A stretch of 64,000 nucleotides of DNA from positions 44,510 to 108,509 of the forward strand of contig JANWWK010000063.1 in the NCBI GenBank assembly GCA_025056175.1, in the 5' to 3' direction. The DNA comes from Anaerolineales bacterium (lineage in GTDB: Bacteria; Chloroflexota; Anaerolineae; Anaerolineales; Villigracilaceae). A program made the translations under genes and the position numbers. A model generated the notes under the pieces. It was not told where the DNA came from, did no database searches, and was given only the letters and a program-made list of their open reading frames with translations. This document shows, piece after piece, positions 16,437 through 25,582 of the stretch. Each line of letters opens with the position of its first letter. Position 1 is the first letter of the stretch.

Positions 16437-17351
16437 TCACCACTCGCCGATGAGTTCTACTTCCAATTCCATCTTCACGCCGAATTTTTCCAGCACAGTC
16501 TGTTGAGCCAGTTCGATGAGTGCCTTGATGTCGGCGGCGCGGGTGTTGCCAGTGTTGAGGAAGAAATTGGCATGAACCGTGCTGATTTCGGCATTGCCGA
16601 TGCGCGTGCCTTTCAGGCCGGCGGCCTCAATGAGCCGTCCGGCAAAATCGCCCGGAGGGTTCTTGAACATCGAACCCATGCTGGCGCCGGGGGGTTGTGT
16701 GGCCTTACGGCGGCGCGTGAATTGTTCGATTTTAGCCTGTATCTCAGCGGTGTTTCCGTATTTTAAGTTGAACTTTGCCGAGAGAACAACGGCCTGCAAG
16801 CCACCACGCTTGAGAATGCTGGTGCGGTAGCCATACTCCAGGCGCTGAGGCGGCCACCAGTCTCGCCCCAAAGGGGTGAGCAGTTCTGCAGCCAGCAAGT
16901 CGTGCGCCACATCTCCGCCAAAGGCGCCAGCGTTCCCGTAGACGGCGCCACCGACCGTGCCAGGTACGGTCACAGCCCATTCCAGGCCGGTGTAGCCCTG
17001 CGCCGCAGCGCGATGCGCCACATTGGCAAAAGCCGCACCCGATTCGGCCCACACGTGTTTTTCAGCCCCGCCGACGAATTCCACCGCGCGCGCCCGGTTG
17101 AGCAACACCACGCCGCGCACGCCGTTATCGCTCACCAGCACGTTCGACCCCGCCCCAAGCAACAGATACGGTTGTTCGGTCTGCCAGCAAATGGTTACAG
17201 CGCGAGCCAGTTCATCGGCAGAACGTACCGTCACCAGCAAGTCGGCCGGGCCACCAATGCGCGCAGAGGTATAGGGCGCGAGGAGAACGTTCTCCTGCGC
17301 CTGGTCGCCAAAAGCGGCGCGCAAGGCGGTTCGTGCAGCAGGGCGAAGCAC
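16437..17351 (-). CDS. murB: UDP-N-acetylenolpyruvoylglucosamine reductase
   Basis: A 304-residue FAD enzyme that reduces UDP-GlcNAc-enolpyruvate to UDP-MurNAc. It shows the FAD-binding TSARIGGPADLLVTV, the pyrophosphate motif LLLGAGSNVLVSD, the GLEWAVTVPGTVGGAVYGNAG segment (in two parts) and the catalytic-domain GSMFKNPPGDFAGRLIEAAG with the active Ser. The C-terminus ends with a Glu-rich strand. It starts with GTG 3 bases after the small ORF, with AGGAG about 11 bases upstream. Cytoplasmic. Confidence 0.95.
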   Translation of the reverse strand: MLRPAARTALRAAFGDQAQENVLLAPYTSARIGGPADLLVTVRSADELARAVTICWQTEQPYLLLGAGSNVLVSDNGVRGVVLLNRARAVEFVGGAEKHVWAESGAAFANVAHRAAAQGYTGLEWAVTVPGTVGGAVYGNAGAFGGDVAHDLLAAELLTPLGRDWWPPQRLEYGYRTSILKRGGLQAVVLSAKFNLKYGNTAEIQAKIEQFTRRRKATQPPGASMGSMFKNPPGDFAGRLIEAAGLKGTRIGNAEISTVHANFFLNTGNTRAADIKALIELAQQTVLEKFGVKMELEVELIGEW

Positions 17352-17354
17352 GCT

Positions 17355-17546
17355 TTATTCTTTCTCCTGGATGCGTCCGATGAGTTTGCGCACCATACCG
17401 CGCGCTTCTTCGTCATCTTTAATGCCTTTCACGCGGAAAGGACGGTGTCCTTCGCCGGGGTCTGGTTCGGGCAGGTCGCCCAACACCATCTTGAGCGGCG
17501 GGAGCGCCATGGTTTCGGCCTGGTAGAGCTTCTTCTTTTCAGCCAT
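17355..17546 (-). CDS. Small hypothetical protein between murC and murB
   Basis: A 63-residue charged, cytoplasmic-looking protein with no Cys, no membrane segment and a Lys/Glu-rich C-terminal helix (EEARGMVRKLIGRIQEKE). ATG 17546 overlaps the murC stop by 8 bases, and its stop lies 3 bases before the murB GTG, so the spacing is that of a translated, coupled gene rather than a chance frame. I know of no named dcw gene of this size at this place. A regulator or adaptor of Mur enzymes is conceivable but unsupported. Confidence 0.6.
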   Translation of the reverse strand: MAEKKKLYQAETMALPPLKMVLGDLPEPDPGEGHRPFRVKGIKDDEEARGMVRKLIGRIQEKE

Positions 17547-18948
17547 GTTTTGCCTCGCTTTCTTTCAGGTGAGCCAGCACTTCGGCGCTGACCCAATCGG
17601 CATCTCCGGCAGATAGCACCAACAGCACATCGCCGGGTTTGAGATGAGAAAGAAGATAATTGCGAATTTCGGGCAAGGTGGGTAAGAAGCGCGCTGCACG
17701 ATGGTACATTGCCTGCACCACCTCGCGCGCCGAAAACGATTCGCTCGGTTCGCGGGCGGCGTAAATTTCGCTCACAATGACTTCGTCGGCTTCGCCAAAC
17801 GACACAACGAATTCATCAAACAAGGCGCGGATGCGTGAGTAGGTATGCGGCTGCCAGACCACCACCAGCCGCCGCGAGGGGTAACGTGCGCGGGCGGCAT
17901 CCAGGGTGGCGCGAATTTCGGTCGGATGGTGGGCGTAATCGTCAATCACAACCACGCCTTTTGCCTCTCCTTTTATCTCGAAACGGCGGCTGGTGCCACG
18001 AAACTCACCCAGCGCGCGTCCGGCGGCTTTCAAATCCAATCCCAACAAACCGACCACCGCCAGCACAGCCAGCGCATTGCGGACGTTGTGCAAACCCGGT
18101 ACACGCATTTGCACGCCCGAAACATACGTGGCATTGCCTGCCAGTCGAATCAGGGCATTGAAGGTGAACCCTCCCAGCCGATTTGCCATGACGTTTTGCG
18201 CCAGCACCCATTCGCCGGCTTCGGTACGCTGGTTTTCAGCAATGCGGTAACCTACCACACGTTTGCGCAAGCGGCGGGCTTCTTCCATTAAGTCGCTGGC
18301 GCCTTTATCTTCGCCACAGGCCACCAGAGCGCCTTCGGGCGGTATCAACTTCATGAACTCGAAGAACGCCGCACGAAAATCGGCAGGCGTGGGGAAGCAA
18401 TCGGGATGGTCATGCTCGATGTTGGTGACCACTGCATAGCGTGGCTGCAACCCCAAAAACATTCGGTCATACTCATCTGCTTCGATAACAAACGTCTCGC
18501 CCTGCCCGGCATGGGCATTCAGCCCCAGGTTTTGCAACACGCCCCCCACGATGAAAGAGGGGTCGGCACCCAGCGCATGTAAAACCCACGCAATCATAGC
18601 ACTCGTGGTGGTTTTTCCATGCGTACCGGCCACTGCAACCCCCGTTTTGTCACGCATGAGTTGACCCAAAAAATCGGCACGTTTGTAAACAGGAATGCCC
18701 GCAGCCAGCGCCGCCTGCACTTCGGGGTTGTCATCGGGGATGGCCGAAGAGCGCACCACAAAATCTGGCGCGGTCAGATGTTCTGCGGCATGGCCCTCGA
18801 AGACCACTGCCCCCAGGCGCCGCAGTTCCAGCGCCAGCGGAGAAAGAACGCGGTCGGAACCGCTGACGGTGTGTCCCTGCTCCATCAGCAGCCGCGCAAT
18901 GGCCGAAAGGCCACTCCCTCCAATACCGATTAAGTGAATGCGCGCCAT
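17539..18948 (-). CDS. murC: UDP-N-acetylmuramate--L-alanine ligase
   Basis: A 469-residue ATP-dependent ligase that adds L-Ala to UDP-MurNAc. The N-terminal Rossmann motif is IHLIGIGGSGLSAIA. The central-domain P-loop is AGTHGKTTTSA, with the NIEHDHPDCF motif and the C-terminal VIDDYAHHPTEIRATL. The frame is open to 19020, but ATG 18948 gives the standard MurC start (MARIHLIG). It starts 7 bases after the cvpA-like stop and overlaps the following small ORF. Confidence 0.96.
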   Translation of the reverse strand: MARIHLIGIGGSGLSAIARLLMEQGHTVSGSDRVLSPLALELRRLGAVVFEGHAAEHLTAPDFVVRSSAIPDDNPEVQAALAAGIPVYKRADFLGQLMRDKTGVAVAGTHGKTTTSAMIAWVLHALGADPSFIVGGVLQNLGLNAHAGQGETFVIEADEYDRMFLGLQPRYAVVTNIEHDHPDCFPTPADFRAAFFEFMKLIPPEGALVACGEDKGASDLMEEARRLRKRVVGYRIAENQRTEAGEWVLAQNVMANRLGGFTFNALIRLAGNATYVSGVQMRVPGLHNVRNALAVLAVVGLLGLDLKAAGRALGEFRGTSRRFEIKGEAKGVVVIDDYAHHPTEIRATLDAARARYPSRRLVVVWQPHTYSRIRALFDEFVVSFGEADEVIVSEIYAAREPSESFSAREVVQAMYHRAARFLPTLPEIRNYLLSHLKPGDVLLVLSAGDADWVSAEVLAHLKESEAKHG

Positions 18949-18955
18949 AATTCGA

Positions 18956-19483
18956 TTAGATGAACACGACCAGAACGAAGATGAACGCAAACGCCAGGGC
19001 GAAGAAAATCCACGGCACACCGAGCAGGTTGGGCGAGAGGAGCGGAATCAACCGCAGGGCGGCATCTCCTTCCACCGTGCCGGGGACAGGAGCCTTAATG
19101 TAAGAGAACGGATACCCGGCCTCGGCCATGTAGAACCACACCGCGCCGATAATCAGGTAGCCGTTGAAGGCGCCTAAAATGAACCCCAACAGGCTATCCT
19201 GAAATTTTTCGCGCACGGCTTTGGAGGCAAAACGCTGAAGCGAGACCGTCTGATAGCCGAAGTACACCAGCACACCCAGGATAACGGTGCGAATCCAGAA
19301 CAGCGTCAGACTGTTAGAGTCCAGGTTGTTCACGCCGGGGATATACATGCGGAGCAGCATGTTGACCGTCAGCGCGACAATCACGCTGAACAAAACCAGC
19401 AGTTCTTTGGCCCAGCCTCGAAAAATACCCACCAGGCCAAAGAAGATGACCAGCATCCAGAAGACAAAGACCAGGCTAACCAT
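18956..19483 (-). CDS. CvpA-like membrane protein in the dcw cluster
   Basis: A 175-residue protein with four to five hydrophobic segments (residues ~2-20, 25-45, 60-80, 100-120, 155-175). The pattern GIFRGWAKELLVLFSVIVAL and SLLGFILGAFNGYLIIGAVW resembles CvpA (colicin V production) proteins, a poorly understood family. ATG 19483 follows GGAG and overlaps the murG end by 8 bases. Its place between murG and murC suggests a role with lipid II or the division membrane, but that is inference from position. Family assignment is moderate. Confidence 0.65.
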   Translation of the reverse strand: MVSLVFVFWMLVIFFGLVGIFRGWAKELLVLFSVIVALTVNMLLRMYIPGVNNLDSNSLTLFWIRTVILGVLVYFGYQTVSLQRFASKAVREKFQDSLLGFILGAFNGYLIIGAVWFYMAEAGYPFSYIKAPVPGTVEGDAALRLIPLLSPNLLGVPWIFFALAFAFIFVLVVFI

Positions 19484-20576
19484 GTTGTTCTCCGGCGAGT
19501 TCCAGAATATGCCGCGCAATCGTCTGTGCGGCTTGTGGCGTGCGCAAAGAGGTCATGGCGGCGCGCATCGCGTTCAGTTTTTCGGGCGTTTCGAGCAGTT
19601 TTTCCAGCGTCAACAAAAGGCCGCTCTTGAGTTTGGAGTCTTCAATCATCAGTGCCGCACCCTGACGGGTGAGCATTTGTGCGTTCACGCGCTGATACCG
19701 CCAGGCATGGGGATAGGGGACCAGAATGGCCGGCAAACCAAACAGCGGAAACTCGCCCAAAACCGAGGCCCCGGCGCGGGAGAGGGCCAAATCGGCCGCT
19801 GCCAGCGCGGCTCCCATCTCGTCGTGCAGGTAAGGAAAAATGTGATACCGCCGGGCTTTTTCAGCGGGCAGGGCTTCGCGCGCAGCCTGAACAAGCGGCC
19901 AATCGGATGCGCCGCTGACGTGGATAATCTCTACCCGCTCCAACAAGGCTTGCAAATGCTCCAGAACCGCCAGGTTGATAGAGTGTGCGCCTTTGCTGCC
20001 GCCCACAACCAGTAAAACGGGGGTTTCGCCGCAAATTTCCAAATGCTGACGTCCTTTCGATTTGCTCCAGTGCATCAATTCAGGACGCACCGGATAGCCC
20101 GTGACGCGCACATCCGCTTTGGTAGAAAAGAAACGCCGCGATTCCTCCAACGAGACAGTAATGCGCCGGGCAGAGTAGGAGAGCACCCGCAGCGCCAGCC
20201 CGGGTTCGACATCTGGGACGAACAAGAGCGAAGGCAATCCCCACCCGGCCAGCGCCATCGGCACGGCCACATAACCGCCGGTGAAGAACAGCACATTGGG
20301 TTTGAAGGCGGTCAGGATGGCTTCGGAAGCCCGCACCCCGCGCAGAATGGCGGCCAGGTTACGCGGCAAACGCCGCAGGCCAACCCCATGCACACCTGCT
20401 GCAGGGATGGCCTGAAACGGAATGCCGGCCCGTTGCACGAGCCCGGCCTCCATGCCGCCTTCGCCGCCCACCCACAACACTTCGACAGTGGGGTGAACGG
20501 CTTTGAGGGCCTCATGCACGGCCAATGCGGGATAGACTCCGCCGCCGGTTCCGCCGGCGCAAATCAAGAGTCGCAC
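19476..20576 (-). CDS. murG: Undecaprenyl-PP-MurNAc-pentapeptide GlcNAc transferase (MurG)
   Basis: A 366-residue GT28 enzyme that converts lipid I to lipid II at the inner face of the membrane. It has the glycine-rich CAGGTGGGVYPALAV at the start, the second G-loop GGSKGAHSIN, and the nucleotide-sugar site SRAGASVLGEFPLFGLPAIL. The start is GTG 20576 with GGAGG upstream, and it lies inside the last 65 bases of ftsW. GTG start plus long overlap suggests coupled, modest translation. Confidence 0.95.
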   Translation of the reverse strand: MRLLICAGGTGGGVYPALAVHEALKAVHPTVEVLWVGGEGGMEAGLVQRAGIPFQAIPAAGVHGVGLRRLPRNLAAILRGVRASEAILTAFKPNVLFFTGGYVAVPMALAGWGLPSLLFVPDVEPGLALRVLSYSARRITVSLEESRRFFSTKADVRVTGYPVRPELMHWSKSKGRQHLEICGETPVLLVVGGSKGAHSINLAVLEHLQALLERVEIIHVSGASDWPLVQAAREALPAEKARRYHIFPYLHDEMGAALAAADLALSRAGASVLGEFPLFGLPAILVPYPHAWRYQRVNAQMLTRQGAALMIEDSKLKSGLLLTLEKLLETPEKLNAMRAAMTSLRTPQAAQTIARHILELAGEQHG

Positions 20577-21765
20577 CGAAGTTCCTCCATTCTTCTCGTT
20601 CCGAACCCGATTCGGCCTGCCGGGAAACGTTCATGAGAATCCCGATAGCCGCCAGCGAAGCGACCATATTGGAGCCGCCTGCGCTGATAAAGGGCAGGGC
20701 ATTGCCTGCGAAAGGCATCAACCCCACCATAACGAGCATGTTGATAGCGGCTTCCAGCGCCAGCCAAAAAGTCAGCCCTGCCGCCAGCAAGCTGCCGAGC
20801 ATATCGGGCGCTTTTTCGGCAATGCGCAAGCCGCGCCAGACGAGCAGGACATAAAGCGCCACCGTACCGAGCGCGCCAAAAATTCCCAATTCCTCGGCAA
20901 TCACAGCAAAAATACTATCGGTGGGCGGCACGGGCAGTCCGGTTAATTTGGTGTTGGCACGGCCAATGCCCACCCCAAACCATCCGCCCTTGACGATGGC
21001 CTCGAACGAGCGGCGCACATGGTACGACGCCTGTGTGGGGTCTTTGAGACCTTCGAGATAGGCCGCCACGCGCTCCTGTCCGGTGCTGCTTACCTGGACA
21101 ACCAGGATGCCGGTAATGATGGCCATGACCAGCAGAAAGGCAATCTGCCGTAAATCACCACCTGCCAGAAAGAAGAGCAGCCCACCCAGCACGAAGACCG
21201 TCGCGGTGGCCGAAAGGTCAGGCTGAATGTAAATCAGCCCGCCCACCATCCCCAGAATGACCGCCAGGGGGATAAGTCCCCACTGAATGTCATGCAGCTG
21301 CTCGCGTTTGGAGTGCATCCACACCGCCAGGTAAATAATGGTGACCACTTTGGCAAGTTCCGAAGGCTGGATAGAGCCGCCCATCAGGGTACGCACAGCC
21401 CCCAGCCGAATTTCGTTGACAAACAAGACCACCGCCAGCAGACCAATCGTTCCCAGCATGGTGGGAACGGCCAAAACGCGCCAGTGGTGATAATCTACCC
21501 GCGAGAGGACGTATGCCACGACCAGCCCTAATGCCAGCCACAACACCTGACGGTTGAACATCCGCATTGGCTCACCATACACTGCCAGCGAGAAATCCCA
21601 CGAGGCCGAGAAAACCATCAGCAGGCCAAAGACCAGGAGTGCAATCATCACCAGCAGCAGCGGCAAATCGACCGCGCCGCCCACTTTGCGCACCAGAGGC
21701 AGGGTGGGTTGACTTGCAGCCGGTTGAATGTTTACCGCAGTGTCTCGGAAAATTCGAGAACCCAT
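20512..21765 (-). CDS. ftsW: SEDS peptidoglycan polymerase FtsW
   Basis: A 417-residue polytopic SEDS-family glycosyltransferase with about ten membrane segments that polymerises lipid II at the septum with FtsI. Seen: the first helix pair (LLLVMIALLVFGLLMVFSAS), PSELAKVVTIIYLA, the QPDLSATATVF motif with its conserved Asp, and the C-terminal NALPFISAGGSNMVASLAAIG. ATG 21765 overlaps the murD end by 34 bases. A 35-residue Arg-rich cytoplasmic tail follows the last helix and overlaps murG; it is longer than usual. Confidence 0.94.
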   Translation of the reverse strand: MGSRIFRDTAVNIQPAASQPTLPLVRKVGGAVDLPLLLVMIALLVFGLLMVFSASWDFSLAVYGEPMRMFNRQVLWLALGLVVAYVLSRVDYHHWRVLAVPTMLGTIGLLAVVLFVNEIRLGAVRTLMGGSIQPSELAKVVTIIYLAVWMHSKREQLHDIQWGLIPLAVILGMVGGLIYIQPDLSATATVFVLGGLLFFLAGGDLRQIAFLLVMAIITGILVVQVSSTGQERVAAYLEGLKDPTQASYHVRRSFEAIVKGGWFGVGIGRANTKLTGLPVPPTDSIFAVIAEELGIFGALGTVALYVLLVWRGLRIAEKAPDMLGSLLAAGLTFWLALEAAINMLVMVGLMPFAGNALPFISAGGSNMVASLAAIGILMNVSRQAESGSEREEWRNFGATLDLRRRNRRRSLSRIGRA

Positions 21766-23135
21766 TCTTTGAACCTTTCTCCACGTTCCTCAAAGTCTTT
21801 GAACTCATCGAAACTGGTACCGCCGGGTGAGAAGAGAACCACCAACCCCGGCTGTGCCAGACGCGCGGCAGCCAGCACGGCATCTCTACAGGTCGGTACA
21901 CGCGTCAGACTATACGGGCGCGAGCCGGGGATGCGCGGGCCGATGGCAGCCTGAATTTTTTCCGCCGCCTCGCCGAAAATCACCACATGGTCTACCCGCT
22001 GGCGCACCAGCTGGCCGAGTTCTTCCCAGGGCAGGTCTTTATCGCGCCCGCCCAGTAACAGGATGAGCGGCGCAGTGAACGAGCGAATGGCAGCGATGGT
22101 GCGCTCGGGCGCAGTGGCAATCGAATCGTTGTACCATTGCGCGCCACGCCAGGTACGCACATACTCCAGGCGATGCGGCACCCCCTGAAACCCCATCACG
22201 CCGGCTTCCATATCTTCTGGGGAAAAACCAGCAGCGTGAGCAATCGCGCAGGCCGCCAGCACATTCAGGCGGTTATGCTCACCGCGCAGTTCGATGTGAT
22301 GTTCCACCGGCAGGCGCACCACGCGCCCTGCCTCACACAGATAGAACTTGCCATTTTCCAGGTAAGCGCCATCATGGCCGGGTGGCAGCGGACTGAACCC
22401 AAACGAGAGCAACCGTCCTTTGACCCTGGGGCGCAACTCCCAGGCAGCAGGGTTGTCGCGTCCCAGCACGGCGCAATCTTCTGCAGTCTGAAAATCGAGC
22501 AGGCGCGCTTTGGCAGCGATGTAGGCTTCCATCGTTCCATGCCGGTCGAGATGATTGGGGGTAATGTTCAAAATCGCCGCCACGTGGGGAGAGCGCGTCA
22601 GTAATTCCGCCTGAAAGGAGGACACTTCCAAAATGGCAAGGTCAGATGCGTTCATCTCATCCACATAGTTGATGAGCGGGTCACCGATATTGCCGCCCAC
22701 CCAAATCCGCCGGTATCTCCCGGCGCGATTCGATTGCGCCATGCGCCCCACCAGTGTGGTGGTGGTGGTTTTGCCTGCCGAGCCGGTGATGCCCAGCGTG
22801 CGGCACGGGGCAGCCTCCAGAAAAATCTGGGTATCATTGGAGAGGGGAATGCCCTGCGCGAGGGCAGCCTGCACCACCGGATTGTTCAACGGCACCCCAC
22901 CAGAGGGGCAGACCAGGCTGGGGCGCGGTTCCAGCACCGAAAGCGGGTGTCCGCCTGTCACCCATTCCACCGCCAATCCCTGCATCTGCTGCATTTCTGT
23001 CTGAAGTTGCTCGGCTGGCCGGCGGTCATTCAACACCACCTGCGCCCCCTGCCGGGCCAGGTAACGCGCCAGCGCCAGCCCTTGCCGGGCAGCGCCGAGA
23101 ATGACCACACGTTGATTTTGCCAGTTGAGAGTCAT
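21732..23135 (-). CDS. murD: UDP-N-acetylmuramoylalanine--D-glutamate ligase
   Basis: A 467-residue Mur ligase that adds D-Glu to UDP-MurNAc-L-Ala. Central P-loop ITGSAGKTTTTTLVG, the NITPNHLDRHGTMEAY motif and the C-terminal LLLGGRDKDLPWEEL identify it. ATG 23135 (MTLNWQNQRVVILG) has AAGGA only 3 bases upstream; an alternative ATG at 23147 adds four residues. Coupled downstream to ftsW by a 34-base overlap. Confidence 0.95.
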   Translation of the reverse strand: MTLNWQNQRVVILGAARQGLALARYLARQGAQVVLNDRRPAEQLQTEMQQMQGLAVEWVTGGHPLSVLEPRPSLVCPSGGVPLNNPVVQAALAQGIPLSNDTQIFLEAAPCRTLGITGSAGKTTTTTLVGRMAQSNRAGRYRRIWVGGNIGDPLINYVDEMNASDLAILEVSSFQAELLTRSPHVAAILNITPNHLDRHGTMEAYIAAKARLLDFQTAEDCAVLGRDNPAAWELRPRVKGRLLSFGFSPLPPGHDGAYLENGKFYLCEAGRVVRLPVEHHIELRGEHNRLNVLAACAIAHAAGFSPEDMEAGVMGFQGVPHRLEYVRTWRGAQWYNDSIATAPERTIAAIRSFTAPLILLLGGRDKDLPWEELGQLVRQRVDHVVIFGEAAEKIQAAIGPRIPGSRPYSLTRVPTCRDAVLAAARLAQPGLVVLFSPGGTSFDEFKDFEERGERFKEWVLEFSETLR

Positions 23136-23165
23136 AGTTCCTTTCATGCGCAAGAAAGTCCCGGG

Positions 23166-24158
23166 CTATACCATTGCCAGACCGACTCCGATGAGCGCGG
23201 CCATCAGGCCAATGAGCCAGAAGCGCTGAACAATTTGCGTTTCGCTCCAGCCGAGCAGTTCAAAATGTAGATGAATCGGCGCCATCTTGAAGAAGCGCCG
23301 CCCTTTGGTGGCTTTGAAGTACAAAATTTGAATGGTGACGCTGAGCGCCTCTCCAACCGGGATGATGGCAATCAACGGCAAAATTGCCCATTGACCGGTC
23401 ATCAACGCTACCACCGCAATGGTTGCGCCCAACGAAAGCGAACCGGTATCGCCCATGAACAATTGCGCCGGGTGTGCGTTGAACCACAAAAACCCAAACA
23501 ACGCTCCAACCATCGTGAACGAGAATTTTGCCAGAAACGACTGGCCCTGCATCAGGGCGATGATGCCGTAAGCCGCAAAGATAGTAGCCGAGATAATCCC
23601 GGCCAGGCCATCCAATCCATCAGTAAAGTTAATGGCGTTGGACATGGCAACAATGATGAAAGCGGCAATCGGCACGTACCACCATCCGAACTCCACTTCC
23701 ACCGGCACGCCGGGGATGAACAGACCCGGCACTTCCAGCAGATATTTGAGTGCCCAGGCAATCACGCCGGACAGCACCCACTGGAGCAGGAACTTGACGC
23801 GAATAGAAAGCCCCTCGCCTTTGCGTTTGCCGCGAATGCCTTCCCAGTCGTCTATGGCACCTAAAAGGCCAAACAACACCATCGTTGCCAGCGGCACGAA
23901 GACCGAACGACCGGAGAGCTTGAAGCCGATAAGCGCAGCAGCGTTCAACAGAACGGTGAGCAGTAACACCGGCGCAATAATCATCACGCCGCCCATGGTG
24001 GGGGTGCCCATTTTCACCATGTGCATTCCCGGCTCTTCCACACGAATCAACTTGCCGATTTTGAAGTGTCGCAAAATGCGTAACAGGGGCGTTCCCCAAA
24101 TGACGGTGAGCATGAAGCTGAATCCGGCCAGCGCTGCGGCAAGGGTGGTATCTTTCAT
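23166..24158 (-). CDS. mraY: Phospho-N-acetylmuramoyl-pentapeptide transferase (MraY)
   Basis: A 330-residue polytopic enzyme that makes lipid I by transferring phospho-MurNAc-pentapeptide to undecaprenyl phosphate. Signatures: HMVKMGTPTMGGVMII, the Asp pair GAIDDWEGI, NAINFTDGLDGLAGI, and the His-containing loop KGRRFFKMAPIHLHFELLGW. About ten membrane helices. ATG overlaps the murF stop (TGATG), and GGAAGC precedes it. It uses the carrier lipid that the DUF368/DedA pair at 62446-64000 may recycle. Confidence 0.96.
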   Translation of the reverse strand: MKDTTLAAALAGFSFMLTVIWGTPLLRILRHFKIGKLIRVEEPGMHMVKMGTPTMGGVMIIAPVLLLTVLLNAAALIGFKLSGRSVFVPLATMVLFGLLGAIDDWEGIRGKRKGEGLSIRVKFLLQWVLSGVIAWALKYLLEVPGLFIPGVPVEVEFGWWYVPIAAFIIVAMSNAINFTDGLDGLAGIISATIFAAYGIIALMQGQSFLAKFSFTMVGALFGFLWFNAHPAQLFMGDTGSLSLGATIAVVALMTGQWAILPLIAIIPVGEALSVTIQILYFKATKGRRFFKMAPIHLHFELLGWSETQIVQRFWLIGLMAALIGVGLAMV

Positions 24159-25576
24159 CAGGAAGCCTCCAGTGCAGCAACGATTCGGTCCATGCGCAAT
24201 CCATGCGACCCTTTGACCAGCACGGCGTCCTCAGCGGTCAGATTCTGTTTCAGCCATTCGATAACTGCTTGAATATCGTCGTATTCCAAGATGGCAGATT
24301 TCTTCATGCCTGCCTTTCGGGCCGCTTCGGCGATGATGCGTGCGCGCGGTCCGAGCGTAACCAGCACGTCGGCAACCTGTGCAGCGCGCATCCCAACCTT
24401 TTGGTGACCTTCGCGCTCATACTGGCCGAGTTCGAGCATATCACCCAGCACAGCCACTTTACGTCCGCTCATCTCTTCCAGCAAGTTCAGCGCCGCAAGA
24501 GTGGATTCGGGCGCGGCGTTGTAGGTATCATCTATCACCAGCGCGCCGTTCCTGGCGCGCACGGCAGACAGCCGCAGTTGCGTCTGGCTCTCCTGCAAAC
24601 CGCGAATGATTTCATCCCAGGTCAAATGTTCCACCAGCCCAACAGCGGCAGCACGCAGAGCGGTTTCCACCGAATGGCGGCCAATCATTGGCACGCGTAA
24701 ATACAGCGATTCTTTTTTGTAGTGCAGGCGGAAGCGAATGCCCTCCAGCCCTAACCCTTGCACTTCGTCGGCCCATAAATCAGCCTCTGGACTCATGCCA
24801 TAGTAAAAGACACGCGCCCGCGTGCGTTCGCGCATTCGGCGCACATACGGGTCGTCGTAATTCAGGACGGCAACGCCTTCGGGCGCCGGGGGCAGCGCTT
24901 CCACCAGTTCTCCCTTACCCTGCGCAATGATTTCCTGCGAACCAGCGCGTTCGGCATGCACCGTGCCGATATTCGTCAGCACGCCCACCTGTGGCAGCGC
25001 AATTTCACACAACTGGGCAATTTCTCCCAGCACGTAGAAACCCATCTCCAACACGGCAGCCTGGTGTCCGGGTGTCAGCCGCAGCACGTTGAGCGGCAGG
25101 CCAATTTCGTTGTTCAGGTTTGCCAGGCTTTTGAGCGTTTTGTAACGCTGGCTTAAGACCTGTGCAATGGCTTCTTTGGTGGTCGATTTGCCCACGCTGC
25201 CAGTAATGCCAATCACCCGCAGGTTGAGCCGCCGCCGCCAATAGGCGGCCAGTTGCTGAAGTGCCGTCAACGTGTTCGGCACCAGGAGACAGACCGGCGG
25301 CTGAAGCGCGTTAAAGTCCACCGCAGGCAAACCGTTGCGTACATCGAGGGTGGTGTAATTGCCTTCGATTTCATGCTCAATGAGCGCCGCCAGTGCACCC
25401 TTCTTAAATGCCTGTCCGACAAAATTATGTCCATCCACGCGCTCGCCGCGAAAAGCCACAAACAGCCCGCCGGGAATGACCTGACGGGAATCGATAGCGG
25501 CCTCGGTGAGAAAGAAATCTTTCATCGCCGGGCGGATGCGGGTGAGGGCTTCGAGCGTATCCACAAAAGTCAACAT
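24158..25576 (-). CDS. murF: UDP-MurNAc-tripeptide--D-alanyl-D-alanine ligase
   Basis: A 472-residue Mur ligase adding the D-Ala-D-Ala dipeptide. N-terminal domain with DSRQVIPGGLFVAFRGERVDGHNF (in two parts), P-loop ITGSVGKSTTKE, NIGTVHAERAGS and the C-terminal DDTYNAAPESTLAALNLL. It directly follows ftsI, where most dcw clusters carry murE, so the meso-diaminopimelate or lysine-adding enzyme is missing from this locus. ATG 25576 lies 6 bases past the ftsI stop with a poor SD. Confidence 0.95.
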   Translation of the reverse strand: MLTFVDTLEALTRIRPAMKDFFLTEAAIDSRQVIPGGLFVAFRGERVDGHNFVGQAFKKGALAALIEHEIEGNYTTLDVRNGLPAVDFNALQPPVCLLVPNTLTALQQLAAYWRRRLNLRVIGITGSVGKSTTKEAIAQVLSQRYKTLKSLANLNNEIGLPLNVLRLTPGHQAAVLEMGFYVLGEIAQLCEIALPQVGVLTNIGTVHAERAGSQEIIAQGKGELVEALPPAPEGVAVLNYDDPYVRRMRERTRARVFYYGMSPEADLWADEVQGLGLEGIRFRLHYKKESLYLRVPMIGRHSVETALRAAAVGLVEHLTWDEIIRGLQESQTQLRLSAVRARNGALVIDDTYNAAPESTLAALNLLEEMSGRKVAVLGDMLELGQYEREGHQKVGMRAAQVADVLVTLGPRARIIAEAARKAGMKKSAILEYDDIQAVIEWLKQNLTAEDAVLVKGSHGLRMDRIVAALEAS

Positions 25577-25582
25577 AGCAGT

